Shown: positions 1-8,036, counted from the first letter of the stretch. The stretch: 64,000 bases of DNA from Mycolicibacterium litorale (GCF_010731695.1 NZ_AP022586.1:186001-250000); one strand, 5' to 3'. Numbers and translations: made by a program. The notes: generated by a model from the sequence alone, not told the origin.

Positions 1-258
1 CGTCTGGTGGAGGTGGCGCTCGGCGCCGGTTCGCGCGCGGCCCACCTGGTCGACTACGCCGAGGACATCGACCCGGCGTGGCTCGACGGCGTGACCACGG
101 TCGGCGTCACCTCGGGCGCGTCGGTGCCCGAGGTCCTGGTGCGCGGGGTGCTCGAGCGGCTCGCCGAGTACGGATACGACACCGTCCAGCCGGTCACCAC
201 CGCCAACGAGACGCTCGTCTTCGCGCTGCCGCGGGAGATCCGCCCCGCGCGCACCTAG
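1..258 (+). CDS. ispH: 4-hydroxy-3-methylbut-2-enyl diphosphate reductase, C-terminal part
   Basis: Only the last 85 codons are in the window; the gene enters from the left edge in frame 1. The family is the [4Fe-4S] enzyme of the last MEP-pathway step, which makes IPP and DMAPP from HMBPP in the cytosol. The visible tail contains a [11 protein letters not shown] segment, matching the conserved substrate-binding loop near the end of LytB/IspH proteins, and an ending in FALPREI that is typical of actinobacterial IspH. The position next to a DUF6542 gene and ychF matches the lytB2 (Rv1110) locus of M. tuberculosis. The iron-sulfur cysteines lie partly outside the window and cannot all be checked. 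Confidence 0.9.
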   Translation, partial: RLVEVALGAGSRAAHLVDYAEDIDPAWLDGVTTVGVTSGASVPEVLVRGVLERLAEYGYDTVQPVTTANETLVFALPREIRPART

Positions 259-307
259 CGTTCGGGAGGCCAGGGTTCCGGAGGGCAGGGTTCCGGAGGG
301 CCACCCC

Positions 308-313
308 TACGCT
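308..313 (+). promoter_or_regulatory. leaderless-type -10 box (TACGCT)
   Basis: TACGCT fits the mycobacterial TANNNT -10 pattern and lies 6 nt before the GTG of the zinc-ribbon gene. No Shine-Dalgarno sequence is present, so the transcript probably starts at or next to the start codon. Confidence 0.4.
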
Positions 314-319
314 GGGGGC

Positions 320-526
320 GTGTTCTTCTTCCTGTTCGGCCTCAGCACCAAGCAGCAGTACCTCGGCGCAGGCGGGACCCGGACCTGTCCGCGCTGCCAC
401 AACACGACGCAGTGGCAGCGCATGCGTCAGTTCAAGCAGTTCACGGTGTTCTTCATCCCGATCGCCCGGTGGAAGCGCAGGCAGTTCGAGGTCTGCGGTA
501 TCTGCGGCACCTCGGTCGCCGTCTAG
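320..526 (+). CDS. small zinc-ribbon protein
   Basis: A 68-residue protein with two CxxC pairs, TCPRCH near residue 23 and VCGICG near residue 59, which would bind one zinc ion as a zinc ribbon. A hydrophobic N terminus (MFFFLFGLST) and a central FTVFFIPI stretch are characteristic of the zinc-ribbon-15 type family seen in actinobacteria. The biochemical role is unknown. It starts at GTG with no SD but with a TACGCT box 6 nt upstream, suggesting a leaderless mRNA. It converges on the DUF6542 gene, whose stop is only 11 bases away. Confidence 0.75.
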   Translation: MFFFLFGLSTKQQYLGAGGTRTCPRCHNTTQWQRMRQFKQFTVFFIPIARWKRRQFEVCGICGTSVAV

Positions 527-536
527 CGAGACGTCC

Positions 537-1709
537 TCAGACGTCGTACTCCCAGGCATCGGCATCCCAGCTGCGCCGCGCCCGCGGACGGCTGCGGTCC
601 TGGGTGCGCTCGTCCTCGTCCTCCGCACCGCGGTAACGTACCCGCGAGATCGGGTGGTGACTCGAGCTGCCGTTGCGGCTACGGGGTTCCAGCGGCTCGT
701 AGGACTCGTACGGGTCGTACCCCTCGCTGCGGCTGCGGCGTTCAGGACGCCGTTCGGACCGCTCGGTGCGTTCGGGGCGTTCGTAGGCCGAACGGCGCTC
801 CCGGGGCGGCACCTTTCGAGGCTCGCGCGGCTCACGGCCGTCACGGGGCGTCTGGGCGCGGGTCCGCCTGCGCGGTTCGGGGGACTCCGACGTCCGCGAC
901 GTCGACCGGGGCCGCCGCGGCCTGTCGACGACCGGCTCGATGATCTCGGTCTCAGGCGGACGGTTGTGCCGCGCACGCGACGGCGTGCCGGTGCGCTTGG
1001 CGGGTTTCCGTGCGGCGGCGCCGCGGGCGGTCTCGCGCCCGGCCCTCGCACGGTCGTCGGTCCCGGGCTTGGTGGTGCGCCGCGGACGCTGCGAGTTGCG
1101 CGCCCGTCGGGGCGGTTCGTCGTCCTGCTCGTCGCCGGGGGAAGCCGGGGCCGCGATGAGCCCGGACACCTTGTTCTTCAGCGTCGCGACGAGGCCACCG
1201 GCCGCGGGCGACTCCTTCATGGTCTTGGCTTTCGCCGTCGTACTCGCCGGTGCCGAAACGGCCGCGCCGTGGCGTGACGACATGCCCAGATACCAGCGGG
1301 CCATGCCGACCAGCAGGACCGCCGCCGAGGTGAAGAACATAAGCGGGAACCGCTCGATGAGGGGATAGCCGCAGTTGATAGCCAGGTCCTTGAGGCCGTT
1401 GATCTCGGAGCCGTGAAACAGGAAATAGGCGCCCGGCACGGTGACGAACAGCAGCAGCGGCGGCTGGATCACCGCGGTGAAGATGCCGGCCTGACGGACG
1501 ACGAGCACCGCGAGCAGACAGCCCAGCACGTAGCACGCCGAGAAGACGGAGCTGAGCTCACGGCTGCCGGAACCCGCGTCGAAGGCGAAGCCGACCGCGG
1601 TCGTGGTGAACGCCAGTACGACGGCACCCCACCACGGCAGACCTGGGAAAAGGGGGTGCACAGAGCGTTGGTCGGCCGGTACTGCCGACCGTGCGCGCTG
1701 TCCGGACAC
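537..1709 (-). CDS. DUF6542 membrane protein with long Arg-rich tail
   Basis: About 390 residues. The N-terminal 140 residues hold about four hydrophobic segments (starting with HPLFPGLPWWGAVVLAF) and match the DUF6542 membrane domain found in mycobacteria at this place (Rv1111c position). The remaining 250 residues are low-complexity and dominated by Arg, Pro, Glu and Ser, probably disordered and cytosolic. I chose the GTG at 1709 (VSGQRAR), since the open frame continues far upstream antisense to ychF, where it has no protein-like character. The basic tail could bind nucleic acid or an acidic partner, but this is only inference. Function unknown. Confidence 0.8.
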   Translation of the reverse strand: MSGQRARSAVPADQRSVHPLFPGLPWWGAVVLAFTTTAVGFAFDAGSGSRELSSVFSACYVLGCLLAVLVVRQAGIFTAVIQPPLLLFVTVPGAYFLFHGSEINGLKDLAINCGYPLIERFPLMFFTSAAVLLVGMARWYLGMSSRHGAAVSAPASTTAKAKTMKESPAAGGLVATLKNKVSGLIAAPASPGDEQDDEPPRRARNSQRPRRTTKPGTDDRARAGRETARGAAARKPAKRTGTPSRARHNRPPETEIIEPVVDRPRRPRSTSRTSESPEPRRRTRAQTPRDGREPREPRKVPPRERRSAYERPERTERSERRPERRSRSEGYDPYESYEPLEPRSRNGSSSHHPISRVRYRGAEDEDERTQDRSRPRARRSWDADAWEYDV

Positions 1710-1793
1710 AGCTAGACCGTACCGGCTCGGCGGTGCAGTGCGCTTCCAGCGCGCGCGGGCGAGCCCGTCACGCTCTGGCAGACTGTGGTCCCT

Positions 1794-2867
1794 GTGGGCC
1801 TCAACCTGGGAATCGTCGGACTGCCGAATGTGGGTAAGTCGACTCTGTTCAACGCGCTGACGCGCAACAACGTGCTGGCGGCGAACTACCCGTTCGCGAC
1901 GATCGAACCCAACGAAGGTGTGGTCGCGCTGCCGGATCCCCGGCTCGACAAGCTGGCGGAGATGTTCGGCTCGGAGAAGATCGTGCCCGCGCCCGTGACG
2001 TTCGTCGACATCGCCGGCATCGTGAAGGGCGCCTCGGAAGGGGCGGGGCTCGGCAACAAGTTCCTCGCCAACATCCGCGAGTGCGATGCGATCTGTCAGG
2101 TGGTGCGGGTCTTCGCCGACGACGACGTCGTCCACGTCGACGGCAAGGTGGACCCGAAGTCGGACATCGAGGTGATCGAGACCGAACTGATCCTCGCCGA
2201 CATGCAGACGCTGGAGAAGGCGGTGCCGCGGCTGGAGAAGGAAGCCCGCAACAACAAGGACCGCAAGCCCGTGCTGGAGGCGGCCGTCGCGGCGCAGGAC
2301 GTCCTCAACGGCGGCACGACGCTGTTCGCGGCCGGTACGGACGTCACCCTGCTGCGCGAGCTCAACCTGATGACCACCAAGCCGTTCCTGTACGTGTTCA
2401 ACGCCGACGAGTCGGTGCTGACCGACGAGGCGCGCAAGGTGGAACTGCGGGAGATGGTCGCGCCCGCCGACTGCGTGTTCCTGGACGCCAAGATCGAGGC
2501 GGAGCTCCAAGAGCTCGACGACGAGTCGGCCGCCGAACTGCTCGAGTCCATCGGGCAGACCGAACGCGGGCTCGACGCGCTCGCGCGGGCGGGGTTCCAC
2601 ACGCTCAAGCTGCAGACGTACCTGACCGCGGGTCCCAAGGAGGCGCGGGCGTGGACGATCCACCAGGGCGACACCGCGCCCAAGGCCGCAGGCGTCATCC
2701 ACACCGACTTCGAGAAGGGCTTCATCAAGGCCGAGATCGTGTCGTTCGACGACCTCGTCGAGGCCGGATCGATGGCCGCGGCCAAGGCGGCCGGCAAGGT
2801 CCGCATGGAGGGCAAGGACTACGTGATGGCCGACGGTGACGTGGTGGAGTTCCGCTTCAACGTGTAG
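1794..2867 (+). CDS. ychF: redox-regulated ATPase YchF (Obg-like)
   Basis: 357 residues, the usual family length. The G1 loop GLPNVGKS is at residues 9-16 and is followed by the strongly conserved TLFNALT. The C terminus carries the TGS domain ([20 protein letters not shown], then HTDFEKGFI and the end EFRFNV). YchF proteins hydrolyse ATP rather than GTP and bind ribosomes; they are linked to oxidative stress and translation control. The start is uncertain between GTG 1785 and GTG 1794; 1794 gives the common N terminus [12 protein letters not shown]. It follows the divergent DUF6542 gene after about 85 bases that must hold both promoters. Confidence 0.95.
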   Translation: MGLNLGIVGLPNVGKSTLFNALTRNNVLAANYPFATIEPNEGVVALPDPRLDKLAEMFGSEKIVPAPVTFVDIAGIVKGASEGAGLGNKFLANIRECDAICQVVRVFADDDVVHVDGKVDPKSDIEVIETELILADMQTLEKAVPRLEKEARNNKDRKPVLEAAVAAQDVLNGGTTLFAAGTDVTLLRELNLMTTKPFLYVFNADESVLTDEARKVELREMVAPADCVFLDAKIEAELQELDDESAAELLESIGQTERGLDALARAGFHTLKLQTYLTAGPKEARAWTIHQGDTAPKAAGVIHTDFEKGFIKAEIVSFDDLVEAGSMAAAKAAGKVRMEGKDYVMADGDVVEFRFNV

Positions 2868-2888
2868 ATGTGCGCGGTCACCGGTCGA

Positions 2889-2894
2889 TACAGT
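2889..2894 (+). promoter_or_regulatory. leaderless-type -10 box (TACAGT)
   Basis: TACAGT fits TANNNT and ends 6 nt before the GTG at 2901. There is no SD sequence, which supports the chosen start of the DUF1801 gene. Confidence 0.35.
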
Positions 2895-2900
2895 GGCGCT

Positions 2901-3242
2901 GTGACCGAGGATTGGCGCATCGGTCGAGTCGCTGAGATTCGGTCGTTGATCAAGCAGGCCGAGCCCGACGTCGTCGAGGAGATCAAGTGGCGCAAGCCGT
3001 CGAATCCCGACGGCGTGCCGGCGTTCTCGCTGGACGGGCTGATCTGCACCCTCGAGATGTACAAGGGCAAGGTCAAGGTGAACTTCGCCAAGGGCTCGTC
3101 CTTGAACGACCCGGATGGCCTCTTCAACGCCAGTCTGCAGGCGCCCGTCGGGCGCTCCATCGACCTGCACGAGGACGACACGTTGGACCCGGAGGCGTTC
3201 AAGGCGTTGATCCAGGAGGCGGTCAGGGTCAACCGCACCTAG
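2901..3242 (+). CDS. DUF1801 domain protein
   Basis: 113 residues. Motifs such as VEEIKWRKPSNP, FSLDGLICTLEMYKGKVKVNF and the end DPEAFKALIQEAVRVN are characteristic of the DUF1801 (YdhG-like) fold, a small beta-rich domain of unknown biochemical role. The GTG at 2901 gives the family-like N terminus VTEDWRIGRVAEIRSLI; an in-frame ATG at 2868 overlaps the ychF stop region and would add 11 unlike residues. It is separated from ychF by 33 bases but seems to have its own -10 box. Function not known. Confidence 0.75.
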   Translation: MTEDWRIGRVAEIRSLIKQAEPDVVEEIKWRKPSNPDGVPAFSLDGLICTLEMYKGKVKVNFAKGSSLNDPDGLFNASLQAPVGRSIDLHEDDTLDPEAFKALIQEAVRVNRT

Positions 3243-3285
3243 CCTGGGCGTGCCGGAACGCGTTGTCGGAGGGGGCAAAAACCGG

Positions 3286-3314
3286 TTGGCATCGACGGCG
3301 GCCGTTGCTATCTT
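3286..3314 (+). promoter_or_regulatory. sigma-A-type promoter for leader peptide and hydrolase
   Basis: TTGGCA at 3286-3291 and TATCTT at 3309-3314 are separated by exactly 17 bases, a near-consensus housekeeping promoter. Transcription would start near 3321, giving a leader of about 130 nt ahead of the ATG at 3450, with room for the short reading frame at 3352-3402. Confidence 0.6.
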
Positions 3315-3351
3315 TCGACCGACCGTGCAGGAGAGCGAGGAGGTGGTACCC

Positions 3352-3402
3352 GTGAACGTATCGACGTGGGTGCTCCTCTTCGGGGTCACGGTCGGGCGAT
3401 AG
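3352..3402 (+). CDS. candidate 16-residue leader peptide (uORF)
   Basis: GTG start, 16 codons (MNVSTWVLLFGVTVGR), stop TAG. It is preceded by a perfect AGGAGG at 3338-3343 with 8-base spacing, stronger than the SD of the downstream gene. It sits between a good promoter and a stem-loop (3409-3437) just before the hydrolase start, which is the layout of a translational attenuator or leader-peptide switch. I do not recognise the peptide from a characterised system. The alternative is that GTG 3366 in another frame begins a longer hydrolase, but that start has no close SD. Confidence 0.5.
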   Translation: MNVSTWVLLFGVTVGR

Positions 3403-3408
3403 GTCGTC

Positions 3409-3437
3409 CGGGAGCGCCGTTCAACGAGTCGCTCCCG
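3409..3437 (+). promoter_or_regulatory. stem-loop between leader peptide and hydrolase start
   Basis: An 8-bp perfect stem (CGGGAGCG, 3409-3416, pairing with CGCTCCCG, 3430-3437) with a 13-nt loop. The end of the stem abuts the SD-like GAAAGG of the gene starting at 3450. It begins 6 nt after the stop codon of the leader peptide, so ribosome position on the peptide could decide whether it forms. Confidence 0.5.
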
Positions 3438-3449
3438 AAAGGCACGGCC

Positions 3450-4169
3450 ATGCACTTCACTTCTGAACACCGCCACGACGACGGCAGCCTCGAACGCGAA
3501 TTCATCCTCGGCGACATCCCCGGCATCCTGTGGACGCCCGCATCTTTGGCCCCACTGATCCTGCTCGGCCATCCGGGTGGTCTACGCGCGATGTACCCGC
3601 GGCTCGCGAGCCGCGCCCGGCAGTCGCTGGCGATCGGCTTCGCCGCAGCCACCATCGAGCTTCCCGGCAGCGGTGACCGCCCCCGGTCCCCCGACGCCGA
3701 GCAGGCCCGCGCCGATCTGCGCCGGGCACTGGCGGCGGGGGAGCCGGTCGACGAGATCGTCGACCGGCTCGTCATCCCCTTGGTCGAGAACGCGGTGCCG
3801 GAATGGCAGTCCGCCATCGACGCACTGCTGTCGGTGCCCGAGGTCCGCGGCCCGATCGGATACTCGGGCGGGCCGATTGCGATCGGGACCCGGCTGGCTG
3901 TGGTCGAGCCGCGCATCGCGGCGGCCGTCCTCTTCGCCGGCAGTTTCGTGCCCCGCTCGATGTTCGACGAGGCCCGCCAAGTCACGATTCCGCTGCACGT
4001 CCTACTCCAGTGGGACGACGAGGGAAACGACCGGCAGCTGGCGCTGGATCTGTTCGACGCCTTCGGCTCCGAGGAGAAGACGCTGCACGCCAACATGGGT
4101 GGGCACACCGGCGTACCGCAGTTCGCGGGGGATGACGCTGCGCGCTTCTTCGCCCGGCATCTGAGGTGA
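3450..4169 (+). CDS. alpha/beta hydrolase (dienelactone-hydrolase-like)
   Basis: 239 residues. The nucleophile elbow is GYSGG (Ser near residue 137), the oxyanion strand is LILLGHPGG near residue 30, and a candidate catalytic His lies in MGGHTGVP near residue 222. The Asp in LLQWDDEGND near residue 192 is a plausible acid. The layout fits small cytosolic dienelactone-hydrolase-like esterases; the substrate is unknown. ATG 3450 is preceded by GAAAGG at 3437-3442. The gene is expressed behind a leader with its own short reading frame and hairpin, which suggests regulated translation. It is followed immediately by a decayed ester-cyclase fragment. Confidence 0.7.
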   Translation: MHFTSEHRHDDGSLEREFILGDIPGILWTPASLAPLILLGHPGGLRAMYPRLASRARQSLAIGFAAATIELPGSGDRPRSPDAEQARADLRRALAAGEPVDEIVDRLVIPLVENAVPEWQSAIDALLSVPEVRGPIGYSGGPIAIGTRLAVVEPRIAAAVLFAGSFVPRSMFDEARQVTIPLHVLLQWDDEGNDRQLALDLFDAFGSEEKTLHANMGGHTGVPQFAGDDAARFFARHLR

Positions 4170-4170
4170 G

Positions 4171-4396
4171 CGTCAGCGCGGTGAGGTCGTCTACAACGGA
4201 GAACACCTAGGGCTCAACGGGTACCGGTCGATGCTGCAATCCGACACCCGCGCGATCCCAGACCTGACGTTCACCGCAGGTGTCGTTCGCCGAACACCTC
4301 TTCTACCGGTTCCGTGCCGGGCGGATCGCCGAAGTGTGGTCGCTGATCGACAGAGACGCGATCCGGGAGCAGGTGTCCGGAACGGCCACCGGCTGA
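4171..4396 (+). pseudogene. remnant of SnoaL-like ester cyclase
   Basis: Two frames together recover a polyketide/ester-cyclase-like protein. The first part (4174 to about 4281) encodes GEVVYNGEHLGLNGYRSMLQ and then IPDLTF. A second part in another frame (about 4283-4396) encodes VSFAEHLFYRFRAGRIAEVWSLIDRDAI up to a TGA. In intact SnoaL-like proteins about 40-50 residues lie between these two motifs, so an internal deletion plus frame change has occurred, and the N terminus is missing. It directly abuts the stop of the hydrolase gene. I see no way for it to make a functional cyclase. Confidence 0.6.
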
Positions 4397-4450
4397 ACCC
4401 TCGCCCGGTAATGTCCGGCCCAGCGAGCCCATCTCAGAGGCGGTGGCGCG

Positions 4451-5671
4451 ATGACGACCCACTCCCGGCATCCGCTGCACATCGCGGCCCTCGTAATCGC
4501 CCTGTTGCTCCCGGGATGCGCGTCCACCAGCACTGCGCCGGCACTGCGGACCATCGATGCGCAGGAACTGCAGACCCTCGTCGACCGACTGGCCGGCGAG
4601 CTGATGGTGCCCGGTGCGTTCGTTCTGCTCCGCACACCGCAGGGCCGTTTCACCGCCGCCGCGGGTACCACCGAACTCGGCGCCCACACCCCGCCCACGG
4701 CAGGCACCCACTTCCGGATCGCCTCGAACACCAAGACCATGACGGCGGCGCTGATCGTCCTGCTCGCCCAGGACGGCAAGCTGAGGTTCGACGACCCCGT
4801 CTCCGATTACGTGCAGAACGTGCCCAACGGCGAGAACATCACCCTCGCAGCGCTTTTGACCATGCGCAGCGGTCTCTACGGCTATACGTCCGATCCGGTG
4901 CTGGCGGCCGCATTGGACGCCGACCCTCGAAGATCCTGGAGCCCTGGCGAAGTGCTGGAGATCGCGTATCGGCATCCGCCGCAGTTCGCACCCGACACCG
5001 CCTACGAGTACAGCAACACCAACTACGCGCTGCTGGGACTCGTCGCCGAGAAAGCCGGCGGCCGACCCTTGGCTCGGCAGTTCGACGACCGGCTGTTCGG
5101 CCCCGTCGGCATCACCCAGACCTCGCTGCCCGCGGTCGACGACACCACCATGCCGACGCCCTATTCGCACGGCTACATGTACGGCGGAAGCTTCTACGCC
5201 CTCGCCGACGAACCCTATCCGGCGCAGATGCAGGCCGGGGCCAGGAACGGGACGCTCGAACCCGTCGACTACACCCACCAGAACTCCTCCTACGCCACGG
5301 CTGCGGGCGGTGCGATCTCCACGGCCGACGATCTGTCCACCTGGATGGCGGCACTCGTCGACGGCGAGGTCTTCGACGCCGACCACCAGCGGCAGTGGAC
5401 CGCGAGCCTGCGTCCCGAGGACCCGGATGCACCCGATGCGCAGCAATACGGGTACGGCATCTCGTATCAGCGGTTCGGCCCGAACGCCGCGATGTACTAC
5501 CACGGCGGCGAACTGCCCGGCTTCAACTCGTTCATGGGTCACGACGCCGACAACGACGTCAGCCTCGTCATCTGGACGAACCTCACGCTGTCACCCGACG
5601 GGCGCACCACCGCGCAGGCGATGCTGGCCCCGCTGCTCGACCAGATCTATGCCGGCCTGTCGCTGTCGTAG
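4451..5671 (+). CDS. beta-lactamase-family serine hydrolase, lipoprotein
   Basis: 406 residues. A short N-terminal hydrophobic segment ends in a lipobox (LLLPGC, Cys23), so the protein is likely lipid-anchored on the outer face of the membrane. The class C beta-lactamase / DD-peptidase motifs are complete: SNTK with Ser92, YSN at 187-189 and HGG at 351-353. Such proteins act as D-alanyl-D-amino-acid peptidases or esterases; the substrate cannot be told from the sequence. The ATG follows a CAGAGGCGG stretch that can serve as SD. It stands alone on the plus strand, after the ester-cyclase remnant. Confidence 0.85.
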   Translation: MTTHSRHPLHIAALVIALLLPGCASTSTAPALRTIDAQELQTLVDRLAGELMVPGAFVLLRTPQGRFTAAAGTTELGAHTPPTAGTHFRIASNTKTMTAALIVLLAQDGKLRFDDPVSDYVQNVPNGENITLAALLTMRSGLYGYTSDPVLAAALDADPRRSWSPGEVLEIAYRHPPQFAPDTAYEYSNTNYALLGLVAEKAGGRPLARQFDDRLFGPVGITQTSLPAVDDTTMPTPYSHGYMYGGSFYALADEPYPAQMQAGARNGTLEPVDYTHQNSSYATAAGGAISTADDLSTWMAALVDGEVFDADHQRQWTASLRPEDPDAPDAQQYGYGISYQRFGPNAAMYYHGGELPGFNSFMGHDADNDVSLVIWTNLTLSPDGRTTAQAMLAPLLDQIYAGLSLS

Positions 5672-5730
5672 ACATGTGTCACGGCCGTGACCTGACCGCG
5701 ACGGGAACCGTGAACGCTCGTGGGGTGGCG

Positions 5731-5901
5731 ATGGTCGAGATGGTCTACCTGGTGGCGGCGACGATGTGGATCGTCGTGGTGGTCGCCGCCGTGGCCGTCG
5801 GGGTGCGGGTGATGCTCAAGATGCGGGCGAGGCGGCGCCGGATGAACCAGATCCTCGCGATCGTGCGGTTGCCGCTCCTGCTCGCCGGCCGGCGCCGCTA
5901 G
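5731..5901 (+). CDS. small single-pass membrane protein
   Basis: 56 residues: a hydrophobic stretch of about 25 residues (from VYLVAATMWIVVVV) followed by an Arg-rich segment (RARRRRMNQ) and a short hydrophobic end. This reads as one membrane helix with a basic cytosolic tail. The frame is open further upstream (ATG 5674, GTG 5710), so the start is uncertain. No family recognised. It lies 59 bases after the serine hydrolase and may be cotranscribed. Confidence 0.35.
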   Translation: MVEMVYLVAATMWIVVVVAAVAVGVRVMLKMRARRRRMNQILAIVRLPLLLAGRRR

Positions 5902-6034
5902 AGCGATCACAGCTCGCGGGTTTGGTCGGCCCCGGCACGGGGGTACCGAAGATCTCGAGGGGGTCGTGAAGTCGCCCGGCCCGGGTGGTGATTCGAGGCC
6001 CGGTCCGGGCCCCGCCATGACCAGGAGGTTCACG

Positions 6035-6355
6035 ATGAGGTATCTGAAGAAGACCGCCGCCGGTGCGGCGACGGTAGGAGCATTCGCACTGGGCGCCGCC
6101 GGATTCGTCGGCGGTGTCGCGCAGGCGCAGCCGTTCGATCCCGGCCACATCTGCCCCGGTCCCGGGGTGAACTGTGTGGTGCCCGGCAACCCGCTTCCGC
6201 CGGGGCTGAATGGTGCACCGCCGCCCGGGCACCTGAAGAACGTGCGCTGGATCCCGCCGGTGCCCGATGCGCCTGAGCTGCCGGTCGTGTGGAACGACGA
6301 CCTCGACCAGTGGGGCGTCGAGTGGGGTGGCCAGTTCTACGTCTACACGCCCTGA
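6035..6355 (+). CDS. small secreted protein of unknown function
   Basis: 106 residues with a Sec-type signal peptide: RYLKK, a hydrophobic core of Ala/Gly/Val, and an AQA cleavage site after about residue 31. The mature part is about 75 residues, Pro-rich, with two Cys (near 40 and 46) that could form a disulfide, and ends in a Trp/Tyr-rich segment (WNDDLDQWGVEWGGQFYVY). ATG 6035 has AGGAGG at 6023-6028. Its 3' end overlaps the convergent gene at 6343 by 13 bases. The family is unknown; small secreted mycobacterial proteins of this type are common. Confidence 0.75.
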   Translation: MRYLKKTAAGAATVGAFALGAAGFVGGVAQAQPFDPGHICPGPGVNCVVPGNPLPPGLNGAPPPGHLKNVRWIPPVPDAPELPVVWNDDLDQWGVEWGGQFYVYTP

Positions 6356-7062
6356 TCGTCACGCGATACCGCCTCGGCGACCACCGCGATCTCGTCGCCG
6401 AGGCGGTATTCGCCGGCCAGCGGTAGCGCGTCACCGCTCCAGAACGAGCCCGGGTCGAACCAGTTGTCGTTCTTCTCGGTGGTGAGCAGACCCATCTCCT
6501 CGTAGGTGATCGCCACCGTCTCCGCGCAATACGCGGTCTGCAGTGTGGTGCGTTTACGGGCCTTGGCTCGTTCGGCTGACTCGCGAACCCTGCTGTGCAC
6601 GAAGGGGATACCGCGAGTGAAATCGCTGACGACCGGCAGCCGTCCCCGCAGCCACCGCCCGGTCAGCCGCGCGGTGCTGGGGAACGGGGTGCCGTCCATG
6701 CGGGCGATGACCCGCAGCATGCGGTCTTCCTGCTCGCGGGTGACCGAGGGGGTGAGCTGCCGCAGCCAGCACCGCTGCCCGTAGCTGTGCATCCATCGCT
6801 CGACGGCCTCCCGGGCGTCGTTGAGCTGCACCCCGCGGTGGTGCGTGCCCGTCCACAGGTCGAGCAGCTTGTCACCGAGTTCGGCGTGCCAGATCAACGG
6901 CGGCAGATCGTCGACGGCGACCGTCATGCCGACGTGGTTCACCGGCGCGTTGGTCATCGCCTGGATCGCCCGGTCCGGGCCCGACGCGCCGCGGAACAGC
7001 CAGACGTCCCCGGTCCGGGTCTCCTCCAGCGCCCGCGTCAACGACACCGTGTTCGCGTTCAC
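6343..7062 (-). CDS. permuted papain-like amidase/peptidase (YiiX-like)
   Basis: 239 residues. The N-terminal GDVWLFRG and PVNHVGMTV segments and the C-terminal YCAETVAITYEEMGLL segment place a His near residue 43 and a Cys near residue 188. This is the circularly permuted NlpC/P60 order (His before Cys) seen in YiiX/YebB and poxvirus G6-like amidases. It would cleave or transfer acyl groups on amide or lipid substrates; the actual substrate is unknown. No signal peptide is visible, so cytosolic or membrane-associated. Convergent 13-base overlap with the small secreted protein gene. Confidence 0.6.
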   Translation of the reverse strand: MNANTVSLTRALEETRTGDVWLFRGASGPDRAIQAMTNAPVNHVGMTVAVDDLPPLIWHAELGDKLLDLWTGTHHRGVQLNDAREAVERWMHSYGQRCWLRQLTPSVTREQEDRMLRVIARMDGTPFPSTARLTGRWLRGRLPVVSDFTRGIPFVHSRVRESAERAKARKRTTLQTAYCAETVAITYEEMGLLTTEKNDNWFDPGSFWSGDALPLAGEYRLGDEIAVVAEAVSRDDQGV

Positions 7063-7088
7063 CAGCGCAGCTTAGGCACACTCTGTGC

Positions 7089-7250
7089 ATGCGCAGCATC
7101 TGGAAGTGGGTCGGGCTGGCCGGTGTCGCGGGCGTTGTCGCCGGCGGTGCCCTCGTCGCACGTGACCAGCGCCGCCGCCGGGCCTACACACCGGACGACA
7201 TCCGCGCTCGTCTGCATGAGCGGCTCGCCGAGGCCGAACCGGGGCGCTAA
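7089..7250 (+). CDS. small membrane protein (53 aa)
   Basis: 53 residues: [21 protein letters not shown] forms one N-terminal membrane helix, followed by an Arg-rich patch (RDQRRRR) and an acidic, probably helical tail ([18 protein letters not shown]). The pattern is that of small DUF-type mycobacterial membrane proteins with a conserved cytosolic amphipathic helix. Its stop overlaps the stop of the convergent cyclase gene by 4 bases. Function unknown. Confidence 0.6.
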   Translation: MRSIWKWVGLAGVAGVVAGGALVARDQRRRRAYTPDDIRARLHERLAEAEPGR

Positions 7251-8032
7251 CCGCTCACCGAGTACAGCTGGTGCTTGCCGCTGAAGCCCTTCAGCGCGAC
7301 CTCGCGGCTGTCGCCGATCGTCACGCCGTCGACGCCGTCGACCATGTCCCGGACCGCCTCGCTGACCAGGATCTCGCCCCCGTCCGCCTCGGCGGCCACC
7401 CGCGCGGCCATCGCGACGTTGCGGCCGAACAGATCCTCGCCGCGCCGCACCGACTTACCGGTGTGGATGCCGATGCGCACCTTGATCCCGCTGGGCCTGC
7501 GGCGCAGCGCGTGCTGCAGGGCGATCGCGCAGCGCACCGCGTTCTCCGGGGTGGCGAACGCGATCATGAATCCGTCGCCCTGGCTCTTGACCACATGGCC
7601 GTCGTGCTGATCGACGAACCGCTGCACCGATCGGGCGTGACGGCCGATCAGCCGGGCCCACGCCCGGTCGCCGATCCGGTTGTTCAACGCCGTCGAATCC
7701 TCGATGTCGGAGAACATGATCGTCACCCGGCCGTCGGGCGCCAGGCGTGCGAGATCCGGGCGCTCGACCTCGAACCAGTCGGCGAGGTCCTCGATCGACG
7801 ACCGGATGGCGCCGCCGAAACCCTTCTCGCGCACCAGGTTCGCCGTCTGCCACACCTGCTTGACCGCCTCGCGCCCCCCGCTGAGCAGCATGTTGCGGGT
7901 GTCGACACGCGCCCGCAGTTCGTCGGCCTCACGGCGGGACCGGGTCAGCAGCACCCACAGCGTGACGAGGCCCACCGCCTCCGCGGCCGCGACGACGGCG
8001 AGCACCACCGCGGCGATCTCGGGTCCGCTCAC
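7247..8032 (-). CDS. class III adenylate/guanylate cyclase, membrane-anchored
   Basis: 261 residues from GTG 8032. One N-terminal membrane helix (about residues 5-30), a linker, then a single cyclase homology domain from about residue 100. The two metal-binding Asp are in MFSDIED (Asp109) and KSQGDGF (Asp153). The substrate-specifying Lys149 and Asp200 fit ATP use. In the transition-state segment GRNVAMAAR the Arg is kept (Arg211) but the usual Asn is Ala207, so catalytic activity may be low or unusual. It lies 4 bases downstream of the kinase-aminotransferase fusion gene and is probably cotranscribed with it. Confidence 0.85.
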   Translation of the reverse strand: MSGPEIAAVVLAVVAAAEAVGLVTLWVLLTRSRREADELRARVDTRNMLLSGGREAVKQVWQTANLVREKGFGGAIRSSIEDLADWFEVERPDLARLAPDGRVTIMFSDIEDSTALNNRIGDRAWARLIGRHARSVQRFVDQHDGHVVKSQGDGFMIAFATPENAVRCAIALQHALRRRPSGIKVRIGIHTGKSVRRGEDLFGRNVAMAARVAAEADGGEILVSEAVRDMVDGVDGVTIGDSREVALKGFSGKHQLYSVSG

Positions 8033-8036
8033 GGGG

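Noticed and set aside
3250..3266. AACGCGTT as a second KstR site
   Set aside because: The outer T and A of the TnnAACnnGTTnnA pattern are missing.
1710..3572. Open minus-strand extension of the DUF6542 gene across ychF
   Set aside because: It is antisense to ychF and the DUF1801 gene and has no protein-family character; GTG 1709 gives the expected N terminus.
4231..5730. Plus-strand frame spanning the ester-cyclase remnant and the serine hydrolase
   Set aside because: Out of frame with the beta-lactamase-type protein and without motifs; only its last 56 codons (5731-5901) look like a separate membrane peptide.
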